A stretch of 64,000 nucleotides of DNA from NCBI GenBank assembly GCA_947496705.1, contig CANMDW010000002.1, forward strand, positions 789,835-853,834, in the 5' to 3' direction. This DNA comes from an uncultured Aquimarina sp. Its GTDB lineage: Bacteria > Bacteroidota > Bacteroidia > Flavobacteriales > Flavobacteriaceae. Below, piece by piece: positions 23,777 through 33,528 of this stretch. How positions within the stretch are numbered: position 1 is the first letter of the stretch; each line of letters opens with the position of its first letter. The notes beneath the pieces are model-generated. The model saw nothing but the letters and a program-made list of their open reading frames with translations. It did not search any database and was not told the origin of the DNA. Both the position numbers and the translations under genes were made by a program.

Positions 23777-26527
23777 TTATGTGCGTTTTACTCTGTTGTA
23801 TAAAAAAATGACGCTAATCAGCAAAACAAAGAATATTCCAACCCAGACCCATATCGAAAAACCCGAAGAAAGCTGTACCATAGCATTATCACCTATTAGC
23901 ACCAAAGCTCCCCAATAAAACGGAGATTGCTCGGTGCCCGTATGTGTAGTTACATATTTGAGTTTTGCTTTTCGCAATGCCGCAGATTTGGTAAACCCCT
24001 GATTGAGATATGTATAAAAATCTATCAGTAGTTCCTGGTTAGACTTGTCATTGGCAGACCATAGGGAAGAGACCACACTTTTGGTGCCCGAATGAAAAAA
24101 ACCCCGGGCCAGGCTCATCACTCCTTCTCCTTTTTTAAGTTCTCCCAAAGAGGTTTTACAAGCACTGAGCACCACCATATCGGCTTGATTTTTGGTTGCA
24201 TAGATTTCATTTAAAGAGATTTTGGCATCAGCAAATGCAATCCAGGGGTTGGTGGCTTCTCCTATATCAGCATGCGTAGAGAGGTGAAGTATTTTATAGT
24301 CGTTTACATTGTTTAGAAAATTGGCTTTGGTAGCCTGCTCCTGTATAAGTATTTCTCCCTTACACATATTTCCAATAGCAATGACTTCCTCCTCACTTAA
24401 ATTAAGTGCACTTAATCCCATAGTATCAAAAGTAATTGGTGCCAACCCAAGAAATCTTTTTTTGGGATCACGACGTATTTGCAGATTACGATCCAGGTAG
24501 GACATCGAATAGGCATATCGAATTTCAGTATCCTCTATGAGATAACGCAGAGGGTCTTTGTGCGTTACTAGTGTTTCAAAAGATAATTGCTGCAAGATAT
24601 GATCGGGAATTATGGTTAGATTTTTTCCTATGACCTGTTCATAAACCTCTTTTGGAATAAGTTGCTGAAAAATGCGATGGGCCAATTCCTGATAGGCGGT
24701 TAATTGCTCCTGAGTAGAAAACGGTTGGGATACTTCTTTATGAAGTACAAAAATATCGGTATGTAGTTGATCTATACCATCAATAGGAAACAAGATCGAT
24801 TGTGCTGCCGAAGTGAGCAAACCAAATCCCAGATCATTATTCAAAATATATTGCAATACCCATTCCTGATCTGTTGTGTATTTCTTTTTAAAAGTATTGA
24901 AAGGCATCACTACTACTTTCTTTTTTATAGCCGCATAATTGGGGAACGCCACCGACAAAGAATCTACAAATTGTTCGTAACGACGCTTATGATTGTAGAT
25001 CGTATCTTTTAATGCAGCAATGGTATTTTTTGATGTATACGCTTTGTGTTGCAACTCATTTTCACTTAAGTAAATATTGCGTTTCAGTGTAAACTCGCGT
25101 TTGGCAATATGGTCAGGCAAATGTGCATGTGCTTTTGCCTGCTCATTGGTAATGTCTTCAAGCAGTAATAATGCCTTATTTTTTTCCATAAAGTAATATG
25201 CTTCTTCTGGTTTGTGAAGCAGAAAGCAAACTTCTACAGCCTTCATATAGAGGGCAGCTCCCTGTTCCCTCCAAAAAAGCTTGGATTTGTATTCGGTACT
25301 TTCAAACCGGATCAGATCTATCAACTGATCTGCCATTGTAAATGTTTTGAGTGCCTGTAAAAGATGGTTTTCATTTTGATCATATCGGTAATAGCTAACC
25401 CAGCCATTGGCTTTACTGATCAGGTGGCTTAATAAGTGATCTTTATCGACTGCTACTTCCAGATCACCCAATGCAATTACATCATCATATCGTATGTCTT
25501 TGGTAAGACCACTTGCATATACAATTGCTTTTTGATATTGAAATAACCCTTCCTCAAACTCTTTGCTTTGAATGTAATAATCTCCCAGGTTCTCATAGGG
25601 AGAACTATAGTAAGAATCATACAGGATCGATTTTTTTGAGCTTTCTAAGGCGGCCTCAAAATCCTGAAGTTTTAATTGAGAAAGCGCCAGGCTGTTATAT
25701 ACCACAGACAGATTAGAAGAGTCTGTAGCTGGCAAGCTTTTTGATACTTCTTTAAAAAAAGGAATGGCTTTTTGGTAATTGCCAGTGGTAAGCAGCCTGT
25801 TTCCTTCAATTTGACGAATACGGCTTGTATTATATCGATCTTTTATTTTCGCTTTTTTCAAGATCGAATCTGCGCTGATCAAATCCGTTCGTATTTGTTC
25901 AGAAAATTCTTTATACCCCATAGATGTATAGGTATTGGCACGCTCGATATAGGTATTGATCAATAATTTTCTTTGCAGGCTATCTTTTTTGGCAAATGAG
26001 ATGACCTTTTCAAAACTGTGTAATGCTTTGTAAAAATCACCAATTTCTGTATAAGCGTTTCCCAACATTCGGTAGGCTTGCATGGTCTTGGCATCGGTCT
26101 CTCCCACGATCACTAAATCCAAAAAAGCATCAATCGCCTCAAAATAGTCTGCTTTCAAGTAATTAAAAAACCCTACATTATACATCGATTTTTTTAAGGC
26201 CACAGGATCTACAGTATCTTGTTTTTTTCTCATTCTTGCCGCTTTTTCAGCATATGCAATTGCCTGGTCCAAAAATTGGAGATCTCTTTGCCGTATCCAT
26301 CTGGTATAATACCACCATCTGGCACCGTAATCGTGGTAGCAATCGGCCAAAACTTTTGCCGATATTCCTTTGGTTTCTTCCAAAAAAAAAGAATCCAATT
26401 GTTGCTGCCGTACCTCGATAGGACGTGATGACGCAATAATTTCACGTAATTTTTCCTGCTGTTGCGGAAAAGAAAACAGGGGTAATAACGCAAACAGGAT
26501 TAGGTTGGTTATGGGTTTGTTGATCAT
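23777..26527 (-). CDS. TPR-CHAT protease-like protein with C-terminal membrane anchor
   Basis: The protein has 916 residues with a signal-like N-terminus. TPR-type helices cover about 60-420. A helical linker leads to the CHAT domain (about 590-880) with the His in LHLSTHAD (His752) and the Cys in VLSACKTSLG (Cys790), so the caspase-like dyad is intact. GVMSLARGFFHSGTKSVVSS and SPFYWGALVLIGD are also typical. A membrane helix near 888-908 ends in basic residues, so most of the protein may be outside the cytoplasm. Neighbours upstream are a subtilisin lipoprotein and a sigma/anti-sigma pair. CHAT proteins cleave or activate partners; the target is unknown. Confidence 0.9.
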   Translation of the reverse strand: MINKPITNLILFALLPLFSFPQQQEKLREIIASSRPIEVRQQQLDSFFLEETKGISAKVLADCYHDYGARWWYYTRWIRQRDLQFLDQAIAYAEKAARMRKKQDTVDPVALKKSMYNVGFFNYLKADYFEAIDAFLDLVIVGETDAKTMQAYRMLGNAYTEIGDFYKALHSFEKVISFAKKDSLQRKLLINTYIERANTYTSMGYKEFSEQIRTDLISADSILKKAKIKDRYNTSRIRQIEGNRLLTTGNYQKAIPFFKEVSKSLPATDSSNLSVVYNSLALSQLKLQDFEAALESSKKSILYDSYYSSPYENLGDYYIQSKEFEEGLFQYQKAIVYASGLTKDIRYDDVIALGDLEVAVDKDHLLSHLISKANGWVSYYRYDQNENHLLQALKTFTMADQLIDLIRFESTEYKSKLFWREQGAALYMKAVEVCFLLHKPEEAYYFMEKNKALLLLEDITNEQAKAHAHLPDHIAKREFTLKRNIYLSENELQHKAYTSKNTIAALKDTIYNHKRRYEQFVDSLSVAFPNYAAIKKKVVVMPFNTFKKKYTTDQEWVLQYILNNDLGFGLLTSAAQSILFPIDGIDQLHTDIFVLHKEVSQPFSTQEQLTAYQELAHRIFQQLIPKEVYEQVIGKNLTIIPDHILQQLSFETLVTHKDPLRYLIEDTEIRYAYSMSYLDRNLQIRRDPKKRFLGLAPITFDTMGLSALNLSEEEVIAIGNMCKGEILIQEQATKANFLNNVNDYKILHLSTHADIGEATNPWIAFADAKISLNEIYATKNQADMVVLSACKTSLGELKKGEGVMSLARGFFHSGTKSVVSSLWSANDKSNQELLIDFYTYLNQGFTKSAALRKAKLKYVTTHTGTEQSPFYWGALVLIGDNAMVQLSSGFSIWVWVGIFFVLLISVIFLYNRVKRT

Positions 26528-26927
26528 TATATAAAAATAGGAATTTTATATAATTAACCAGTAGTGTCCGGTTAAAGAATAAAGACCGCTTTGCCACGCA
26601 GACTTTTAGAAAATAACATATAAACTTTTTTGGATTTCCTGTTTACCAGCGTTTTATGGTTCGGTAAAAAAATATTCAAGTAACGAAATGGGATACATAC
26701 TATTTTTTTCTATAACAAGCCCTATGTAAATCAAATATATCATAAAGTAAGAATATAATTGACTTCGCAAAGAGAACCGAAAAGTTTATCGGACAACAAT
26801 AATAATTAAGTTAAGTTAAAATTTTCCGTAGTCGCGGAAAAGGAAAAAAACTTTTAAAACTACTATCAAACGTTTCGGAAAGGAAATAACATGTTGCCTT
26901 GCACTTATATAACTACAATATAACTTC
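26528..26927. other. AT-rich spacer with a possible MITE-like pair of ends
   Basis: No gene is seen. AGTGTCCGGTTAAAG near 26567 and the reverse-oriented AAAGTTTATCGGACAA near 26781 form imperfect inverted ends (TGTCCGRWWAAA) about 220 bp apart, as in small IS-derived elements. No clear target duplication was found. This is a weak call. Confidence 0.3.
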
Positions 26928-26972
26928 AAACTTTCCTGTTTGCCGGGTTTTACAACAAACAGGAAAGTTTTT
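26928..26972 (-). terminator. Terminator of the subtilisin lipoprotein gene
   Basis: AAACTTTCCTGTTTG and CAAACAGGAAAGTTT pair perfectly (15 bp), with T-runs at the end. It lies 35 bp past the stop of the minus-strand gene at 27007. Confidence 0.85.
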
Positions 26973-27006
26973 AATGCTTCTTAAAAGTTATTTAAGTCAA
27001 TATATA

Positions 27007-28311
27007 TTATTCATTAACGGGCTCTCCTCTTAGGATGACTTTCCCTTCTTTGGTGACTCTGCTGATTGCCTCAGCAGTATAGGCAGACATTAATACATCA
27101 TTCTTCACCACTTCGGGTGTATTATTCCCATAAATTCCGGCTGCCTTGGCAGTGATGTAGGCTGCAGCAAAAGAGGTCCCGTTAACATCAGCTATAAATG
27201 GGGGCTTACCCGGAGACTTCATTAAGAAACGATATGGTCCGAATGTGGCGACCATATCGATGCTATGTCCTCCATAATTGGACTCATCGGCCAGGGCAAT
27301 ACCCTCAAGAATATCTCCGCTCGAAGAAATGCGTATAGGACCGGTCACTTTATACCCTCCTACTGTCAAAAGATTTGATGACGTATATCCGGAAGGGAAA
27401 TGCCTGTATTCTGTATCGGTATTCACTCCATGATTTCCTGCTGAAGCTACCATAAGCGTATTGGTCCCTGCTTCTTCTATAAGATTTTTCATAATATCCT
27501 GGTCCGGTACTCCATACCATCCAAAGCTCATATTGATCAAATCTACAGGGCGTGTTTTTTTTGTAACATAATTCAATGCGCAAACCATATTCCAGTAGGA
27601 GCCTTTTCCCTTCTTATCAAATGCCTTGACCGATAAAATGTTATAATCGATATTATGCGCATCCAACTCTGAAGTGATCAGTTTGGTGACCAGAGTGCCA
27701 TGCCCATGATCATCGCGTATATCAGGGTCTTCATTAACAAAATCCCAACCCGAAACCTCGGTAAGGCATCCGGCATCATCTGGTTCATAATATAAAAACG
27801 GCTCGTCAAAATAATCATAATCTACTCCCGTATCGATCACGGCAATATCTACCGGGTCTCCAGTATCTGAAATCACCAGCTTACCATTTAGGTTGCTCGC
27901 CAGACCCGAAGCAACTTTATCGTCATTATCCATATCAAATGTGAATTGATAATCGCCTTCTACATCACCGGGAGGCGGAGATAAATTATCTACAATTTCT
28001 TCGACATCGATCTCAGAAGTATCAATGGTCCAGAGCTCCAGGCTGTCATCACCGCAAGAACAGGTTTCATAATCAAGCACATGATACGCTGCTCTAATTG
28101 TCCTTTTTTTAATACCAGGAGGAGTGCTAGGAACAAAACCTGGTCCATAACGAATCACCACCTGATTTTTGGAGATTACTGGTAGTGGTATGATACTACT
28201 ACTCTTTACTTCCGGATCGCGATTGGTTTCTATAAGTCTTTCTTCTTCATAAGAGCACCCATGAAGTATCAGTATCAAGGCGCCTAAAATTAACAACAGG
28301 TTTGTTTTCAT
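27007..28311 (-). CDS. S8 subtilisin-like lipoprotein
   Basis: The protein has 434 residues. A lipobox LILHGC (Cys19) predicts a lipid anchor. The subtilase core has Asp160 (VIDTGVD), His202 (DDHGHGT), an oxyanion-region Asn (SAGNHG) and Ser380 (GTSFAAA), so the triad is complete. A prodomain-like region covers about 25-150. There is no C-terminal extension. It lies between a TPR-CHAT gene and a divergent sigma/anti-sigma pair. A protease cascade or signal-cleaving role is plausible but inferred. Confidence 0.9.
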   Translation of the reverse strand: MKTNLLLILGALILILHGCSYEEERLIETNRDPEVKSSSIIPLPVISKNQVVIRYGPGFVPSTPPGIKKRTIRAAYHVLDYETCSCGDDSLELWTIDTSEIDVEEIVDNLSPPPGDVEGDYQFTFDMDNDDKVASGLASNLNGKLVISDTGDPVDIAVIDTGVDYDYFDEPFLYYEPDDAGCLTEVSGWDFVNEDPDIRDDHGHGTLVTKLITSELDAHNIDYNILSVKAFDKKGKGSYWNMVCALNYVTKKTRPVDLINMSFGWYGVPDQDIMKNLIEEAGTNTLMVASAGNHGVNTDTEYRHFPSGYTSSNLLTVGGYKVTGPIRISSSGDILEGIALADESNYGGHSIDMVATFGPYRFLMKSPGKPPFIADVNGTSFAAAYITAKAAGIYGNNTPEVVKNDVLMSAYTAEAISRVTKEGKVILRGEPVNE

Positions 28312-28369
28312 AAGTATTCGGTTTGTTTTTACTAAGATAAGACATCACAAAGCTATCTTAATCTCATTA

Positions 28370-28397
28370 TTGTTTTAAAAATTATTATCTAAATTTG
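28370..28397 (+). promoter_or_regulatory. Bacteroidetes-type promoter of the sigma factor gene
   Basis: TTG at 28370-28372 and TAAATTTG at 28390-28397, separated by 17 bases, fit the -33 / -7 consensus of the Bacteroidetes housekeeping sigma factor. It lies 86 bp before the sigma factor ATG. Confidence 0.6.
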
Positions 28398-28483
28398 TGT
28401 GTATTTCTACAATAGGATAAAAAAAAAGCATGAATGTTACCATCAAAATTAACTTTTTTTAATCACCAGATCTTTTATAGTAC

Positions 28484-29056
28484 ATGACCAACAAAAAATA
28501 CGATGATTTTCTACTTCATAGTCTTATCACAGGTAATGAAGTCGGTATTGTGGAAATCTATAAAAAGGTATATCCCAAAGTTCTTAATTATGTGTTAAAA
28601 CATGATGGATCTGAAGACGATGCCAAGGATGTGATGCAAAAAGCTTTATTACAGCTCTCTGCCAGAGCACAGGTAAAAGAATTCCATATTACCTCTTCTT
28701 TTGAAGGATATCTTTTTACCACCTGTAAAAATGTATGGAGAAGAGAGGTTAAAATATCAAAATCCAGGGTAACAAATAATGAAGTTATTGATCTTGTTCA
28801 TGAAGAGCGTGAAATAGCACTAGCTGCTTTTGAACAGGAAAAATGGGAATTGTTTCAGGAAAAACTATTAGAGGTTTCTGAAAACTGCCAGAAGATTTTG
28901 ACATATTTTTTTAACAAAACACCTTATCGCAAAATTGCCAAAGCGTTGGGATATGCTACCGAAAATACCGTGCGACAACGCATTTTTAAATGCAAAGCAA
29001 AGCTTAAGGAAGCCATACAATCAGATTCTCGTTATCATGAATTAAAAGAGTTATGA
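28484..29056 (+). CDS. ECF-like sigma-70 family factor
   Basis: The protein has 190 residues. Region 2 includes DDAKDVMQKALLQL and SFEGYLFTTCKNVWRREVK; region 4 is CQKILTYFFNKTPYRKIAKA then TVRQRIFKCKAKLKE. Length and spacing fit an ECF-type sigma factor. The stop overlaps the start of the next gene (ATGA, 4 bases), as is usual for sigma/anti-sigma pairs. Its targets may include the divergent subtilisin and the CHAT gene (inference). Confidence 0.85.
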   Translation: MTNKKYDDFLLHSLITGNEVGIVEIYKKVYPKVLNYVLKHDGSEDDAKDVMQKALLQLSARAQVKEFHITSSFEGYLFTTCKNVWRREVKISKSRVTNNEVIDLVHEEREIALAAFEQEKWELFQEKLLEVSENCQKILTYFFNKTPYRKIAKALGYATENTVRQRIFKCKAKLKEAIQSDSRYHELKEL

Positions 29057-29859
29057 ATGATTTAGAAAAAGAAATAGCGTTATACCTCGATGGAGAAATG
29101 ACTCCTGAGCAATTGCTGATTTTTGAAGAAAAGATAAATAACGATACTCAATTGCAACAAGATATCGCAACGCATAAAGAAATGAACTCCACTTATGATG
29201 AAGCCAACTGGAACACCGTTGGCCCTACTACAAAAAACCAAAAAATTTCAGCATATGAAGCTTTTTTGAAGAGCGAAGAAGGAAAAACTATCGCTACTAG
29301 TATTAAAAATGCAGAGCGTGCATACTTCAAAACAAAACCACGTTCAAAAGTAAAAAAATTACTGCTGTATAGTGCATCGATTGCTGCTGTTTTTGTGATT
29401 GTGTTTTTTGTCATATCGCAGTTGAATACCCATGATCCCCAAAACTTGTATGCTGAATATAAGAATTGGAATGATCTTCCTTCATTAACCTCAAGAGATT
29501 CAAATACAGAGCTGGCTGAAGCAGAAAAATTGTTCAGACAACAGAAATACAAAGCATCCCTGGCTATATTTACACAGTATCACCAAGCCGTTGGCCCAAA
29601 AGACATGAACCCTCAGATATTAACATATATGGGAGTTACACAATTAGAACTGGATCAACATGAAACGGCTATTAAAACTTTCGAAACTTTACTGCATAGT
29701 AATACCCTTGATGCTCCAAAAGCGAATTGGTATCTTGCATTGACCTATCTGAAAATGAATGATCCCGAAAAGGCAAAAGAAATACTGAATAATATCATTG
29801 GCGATCCTGGAAATGACCATTACCAGAACGCTAAAGAATTGATAGACGAATTAAAGTAA
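29053..29859 (+). CDS. TPR-containing anti-sigma factor-like membrane protein
   Basis: The protein has 268 residues. The first 45 residues (LYLDGEMTPEQLLIFEEKI) look like an anti-sigma N-terminal zinc-free domain. One membrane helix (LLLYSASIAAVFVIVFFVIS, about 100-120) separates it from a periplasmic part with TPR repeats (about 155-265; NWYLALTYLKMNDPEKAKEI). A sensor of envelope signals that sequesters the sigma factor is the likely role. It overlaps the sigma gene by 4 bases. Confidence 0.8.
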   Translation: MNDLEKEIALYLDGEMTPEQLLIFEEKINNDTQLQQDIATHKEMNSTYDEANWNTVGPTTKNQKISAYEAFLKSEEGKTIATSIKNAERAYFKTKPRSKVKKLLLYSASIAAVFVIVFFVISQLNTHDPQNLYAEYKNWNDLPSLTSRDSNTELAEAEKLFRQQKYKASLAIFTQYHQAVGPKDMNPQILTYMGVTQLELDQHETAIKTFETLLHSNTLDAPKANWYLALTYLKMNDPEKAKEILNNIIGDPGNDHYQNAKELIDELK

Positions 29860-30026
29860 CCTCTTCTATAGAAAACTCATTAAGACTATTTGTTGAGGTA
29901 CATATTCGGGAACTTGCATTATCAGATACAGGGATATAAAATTAGCAGGTAAAAGAAAAACCTCAAATGAGTTCAACTTAGCAGAAAAAAATACAATCAC
30001 TACTGCCAACTAAAACAAAGCAATCA

Positions 30027-30857
30027 ATGAAACGATATCAAATACTATCAGTTGCTGCAATTTTCACTTTTTGTCTACAGCTATCTGCACAAAACACACC
30101 TACTATAAATAAGAAGGAGACTTTTAGTATTGGAGAATCTATTGAAATTCCATCGAATATTCTAAATGAAAATCGAATCCTTAATATTTACCTGCCCAAT
30201 AATTATGAAAAAGATTCTCAAAAAAAATACCCTGTGATCTATCTGCTGGATGGTTCTGTTGACGAGGACTTCATCCACGTTGCGGGATTGGTTCAATTCG
30301 GTTCTTTTCCATGGATAAAAATGATCCCCGAATCCATTGTAGTTGGTATCTCAAATATAGACAGAAAAAGGGATTTTACATATCCTACGACCAACGAGAA
30401 GGATAAAGAAGAGTTTCCAACTACGGGTAAGTCTGAAAATTTCATCAACTTCATTGAGAAAGAATTACAACCGCTTATAGACAAAACCTATAGAACCGAT
30501 TTGACAAAAACTATAATTGGTCAGTCGCTGGGTGCTCTTTTGGCGACAGAAATCCTATTCAAAAAACCAAATTTGTTTGACAATTATATTATCGTGAGCC
30601 CCAGTTTATGGTGGGATAATGAGTCCTTGCTAAAGTTCGCTCCTAAAAAATATCTCACTACAAAGTCAATTTATATTGGCGTAGGTAAAGAAGGCCCCAA
30701 TATGGAACGGGCTGCCAAAGAATTATATCAGAAATTACAACCCATCAGCAACGACAATACAAAGCTATTCTTTGAGTTTTTTGAAAAACAAAATCACGGA
30801 GATGCTTTACATTTGGCTGTATATGATAGTTTTGAAAAAATATTTAAAAAAGAATAA
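30027..30857 (+). CDS. Secreted alpha/beta hydrolase (esterase D / IroE-like)
   Basis: The protein has 276 residues with a signal peptide (LSVAAIFTFCLQLSAQ). The fold shows LNIYLPNNYEKDS, YPVIYLLDGS, the nucleophile elbow GQSLGAL (Ser), IIVSPSLWWDN and a late His in KQNHGDAL. Enzymes of this group hydrolyse esters such as siderophore lactones; the substrate is unknown. A short, decayed copy of part of this gene lies at 33165-33300. Confidence 0.88.
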   Translation: MKRYQILSVAAIFTFCLQLSAQNTPTINKKETFSIGESIEIPSNILNENRILNIYLPNNYEKDSQKKYPVIYLLDGSVDEDFIHVAGLVQFGSFPWIKMIPESIVVGISNIDRKRDFTYPTTNEKDKEEFPTTGKSENFINFIEKELQPLIDKTYRTDLTKTIIGQSLGALLATEILFKKPNLFDNYIIVSPSLWWDNESLLKFAPKKYLTTKSIYIGVGKEGPNMERAAKELYQKLQPISNDNTKLFFEFFEKQNHGDALHLAVYDSFEKIFKKE

Positions 30858-30988
30858 AAGCTTTTCTCAACGTAAAGATTGAGGATATGAAATCGCCATA
30901 CATAAAATGTTATAATTATACTATATGCTAAAACGTGGTTCTCAATCTCAAACCTTCAGAAGAGTTTCAATAAAAACTATTATTTAAA

Positions 30989-31507
30989 ATGGAAATAAAA
31001 GATATAAGCAGTTTCTTACTTTATTATGCCAGAATAAAAGATCGTACAAGAAGGTTATTCGGCTATATACCTCCTGAAAAAATTGAATGGACCTATACAA
31101 AAAGAAAATTTACTATTGGTGATATTATAAGGCATCTGGCTCTTACAGAGAGATGGATGTATATTGAAAATATTCAATTAAAACCTAGTTTATATAATGG
31201 GTGTGAAGACTATTTTGCAAAAGGTTATGAGAATACAATTGGTCTCTATAATACATTGCATATTGAATCGGTCGAGATCCTGTCGCGTCTCAATATAGAA
31301 GATTTGCATAAAAAATGTGAAACGCCCGGAGGTCACAAAATAACAGTCTGGAAATTACTAAGGGCTATGGTAGAGCATGAGATCCACCACAGAGGAGTTT
31401 TATATACATATCTGGGCATATTAGAGATAAAAACACCTCCTATTTTTGGATTAACTTCAGAAGAAGTGATTCAAAAAACAAAAAGTAATGCAGGGAGCAA
31501 AGAATAA
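30989..31507 (+). CDS. DinB-family protein
   Basis: The protein has 172 residues in a four-helix layout. The three metal-binding His positions are visible: IRHLALTERW near 52-61 and MVEHEIHHRGVLYTYLG near the end. DinB-like proteins are often thiol-dependent metalloenzymes; the substrate is unknown. It lies 131 bp after the esterase on the same strand. Confidence 0.82.
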   Translation: MEIKDISSFLLYYARIKDRTRRLFGYIPPEKIEWTYTKRKFTIGDIIRHLALTERWMYIENIQLKPSLYNGCEDYFAKGYENTIGLYNTLHIESVEILSRLNIEDLHKKCETPGGHKITVWKLLRAMVEHEIHHRGVLYTYLGILEIKTPPIFGLTSEEVIQKTKSNAGSKE

Positions 31508-31643
31508 ATAAGCATCCCCTGCTTAAAATGTGTCCCATATATTTGAATGATTGTAACGAACCATATGCTTATTAGTCCTATACTTTTAAGCACTTAAATT
31601 GGTCTTAAAAACAAAGAAATAGAATGTTCAAATATATACAGCC

Positions 31644-33008
31644 ATGATAAAGTATTATACAGTAGTAACCTTTTTTCTAATCTGCTTAGCATCTTGTAAT
31701 TCTTCTCAGGAGAGTGGCATTCAAGAGAGTCGGTACGTTACCGTGGTCAAAAAAGCCGAAAAATTTATTCAAAAAGGACAATATACTACCAAAAATGGCA
31801 CCACCTGGAAGGAAATGCCGGATAGTCTTAATACCCGGCCAGCAAATAAAATGCTTTATAGTGGCACGCCGGGGATTGTACTGTTCTATTTAGAATTGTA
31901 CAACGCTACACAGGATAGTATCTATCTGCAAAAAGCACAGCAAGGAGCCGATTTTTTGATGCAAACACTACCAGATACCATCCCGCCGGCAGAAGCAGCA
32001 GGTTTGTATACAGGTATTGCTGGTGTGGGTTATACCCTATCTGAGACTTATAAACTTTCTAAAAATGAAATCTACAAAACTGCTGCGATCAGAACCCTGG
32101 ATATTTTAGAACACGCTTCCGCGAAAGTGGATTCGGCCAATCCGGATAAAGGTATCCACTTTGCAGGAATTAATGAGATTGTATACGGGGCAGCCGGTAT
32201 TGGTTTGTATTTTAATTATATGGACGAAACCTATAACCTGCAGCAAGCCAGGAATTTGGCGAAACAAACAGCAAACGGCTTACTACACACTGCCATCGAT
32301 ACCCTGGGCGGATTGCGATGGAGGCTTGAACCCAGCTACAATAGGTTTATGGATAATTTCTCTCACGGTACAGCCGGTGTGGCCTATTTTCTTGCAGAAA
32401 CGTATCAAAAAACAAAAAACCCGCATTATCTCAATGCTGCGCTTAAAGCCTCAAAACTATTAGATGGCCTTGCTAATGATAAAGGATACATTCCACACCA
32501 TTTTCCTGAAGGAGAAGAGCTATATTACTTAAGCTGGTGTCACGGGCCTCCGGGAACAACACGATTATACTACTCCCTGTATCAAGCTACCGATGATGAA
32601 CAATGGCTGGACAAAATGATACAACCTGCCAATCATTTGCTTAACGAAGGTATTGAAGAACACGAAACACCAGGATATTGGAACAATGTAGGAAAATGTT
32701 GCGGCGCAGTGGGCGTTGCAGAATACTATCTATTAATGTACCAAATCACCGGCAACGATGCTTATAAGAACTTTTCGAAAAAGCTTACCGAAAACTTGCT
32801 CACCAAGGCTGTTCAGGATCAGGATACCCTAAAATGGATCCACGCAGAAAACCGTACCTCTCCCAACAAGGTTGCCGCACAAACCGGGCTAATGCAAGGA
32901 TCTGCCGGTGTCGGATTGTGGTTGTTACAACTGGATGCTTTTCAGAAAGGCAAAGAACCTTTAATCCGCCTACCCGATATGCCCAAAACAGCAAATCCTC
33001 AGGAATAA
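31644..33008 (+). CDS. Exported LanC-like lipoprotein with CCG zinc motif
   Basis: The protein has 454 residues. A lipobox (LICLASC) predicts export. Seven GxxG-type repeats fit the LanC toroid: SGTPGIVL, TGIAGVGY, YGAAGIGL, SHGTAGVA, CHGPPGTT, CCGAVGVA and QGSAGVGL. Zinc-ligand candidates are Cys299 (WCHG) and Cys352-Cys353 (CCG), where classical LanC enzymes have CHG. CCG is also used by substrate-tolerant LanM enzymes such as ProcM (family knowledge). LanC enzymes add Cys thiols to dehydrated residues; an exported form and its substrate are unexplained. A decayed partial copy lies at 34972-35212. Confidence 0.88.
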   Translation: MIKYYTVVTFFLICLASCNSSQESGIQESRYVTVVKKAEKFIQKGQYTTKNGTTWKEMPDSLNTRPANKMLYSGTPGIVLFYLELYNATQDSIYLQKAQQGADFLMQTLPDTIPPAEAAGLYTGIAGVGYTLSETYKLSKNEIYKTAAIRTLDILEHASAKVDSANPDKGIHFAGINEIVYGAAGIGLYFNYMDETYNLQQARNLAKQTANGLLHTAIDTLGGLRWRLEPSYNRFMDNFSHGTAGVAYFLAETYQKTKNPHYLNAALKASKLLDGLANDKGYIPHHFPEGEELYYLSWCHGPPGTTRLYYSLYQATDDEQWLDKMIQPANHLLNEGIEEHETPGYWNNVGKCCGAVGVAEYYLLMYQITGNDAYKNFSKKLTENLLTKAVQDQDTLKWIHAENRTSPNKVAAQTGLMQGSAGVGLWLLQLDAFQKGKEPLIRLPDMPKTANPQE

Positions 33009-33027
33009 TTCAATTACCAAATAACTG

Positions 33028-33163
33028 TAACTTTTTTAGCAAAATACTTGTGCAAGTAAATACTGCATAATAATCCTATGGAAGCCAGAAGAGATGTTTT
33101 TCAAGCCATTGCAGATACCGCGTGCAAGGAAATTATTAGTTTATTGCACATAAAGCCATGAAC
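33028..33163 (+). pseudogene. Decayed ArsR gene 5' fragment with promoter remnant
   Basis: From about 33040 the sequence copies the promoter and start of the ArsR gene at 35304: CTTGTGCAAGTAAATACT, then ATGGAAGCCAGAAGAGATGT, and the frame is soon lost in CGCGTGCAAGGAAATTATTA. The -7 box and second palindrome of the intact promoter are deleted. It ends at about 33163, where copied esterase sequence begins. Confidence 0.75.
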
Positions 33164-33164
33164 C

Positions 33165-33300
33165 TCAATATTTACCTGCCCAATAATTATGAAAAAGATC
33201 TTCAAAAAAATATCCTGAGACCTATTAAAAAACAATAGAACCTATTTTCAACTTAAAGACTGGGTAAATGAAATCTATATACTACAGGCTTTAAATCTGG
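33165..33300 (+). pseudogene. Esterase gene fragments joined to the ArsR remnant
   Basis: AATATTTACCTGCCCAATAA and AATTATGAAAAAGAT match the esterase gene near 30183-30215. After a deletion, TTTTCAACTTAAAGAC resembles the region just past its stop (near 30862). The join is a scrambled by-product of duplication. The remainder up to 33528 shows no gene, so this 520-base gap is remnants plus the upstream region of the cupin gene. Confidence 0.6.
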
Positions 33301-33528
33301 TATTCTCATTTCCAGCTAGTTTCTCAACCCACACAAACTCTCCCACACAAAAACATTTGTTAAACTTATCTTATCGCACCAAGGAAATATGGTTACTTTA
33401 ATAACTTTATACTTGTGCAATATGATTCTTAATCTATTAAAAGTCATATAAAAGGGATAGCAAAAGCACTATGTTAGCTCAAAAAGCGATCAACATCGTT
33501 TTGTACATCAGACAAAAACAACTATCAT

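Noticed and set aside
26230..26493. Several overlapping frames within the start of the CHAT gene
   Set aside because: Frameshifted shadows of a clear TPR coding region.
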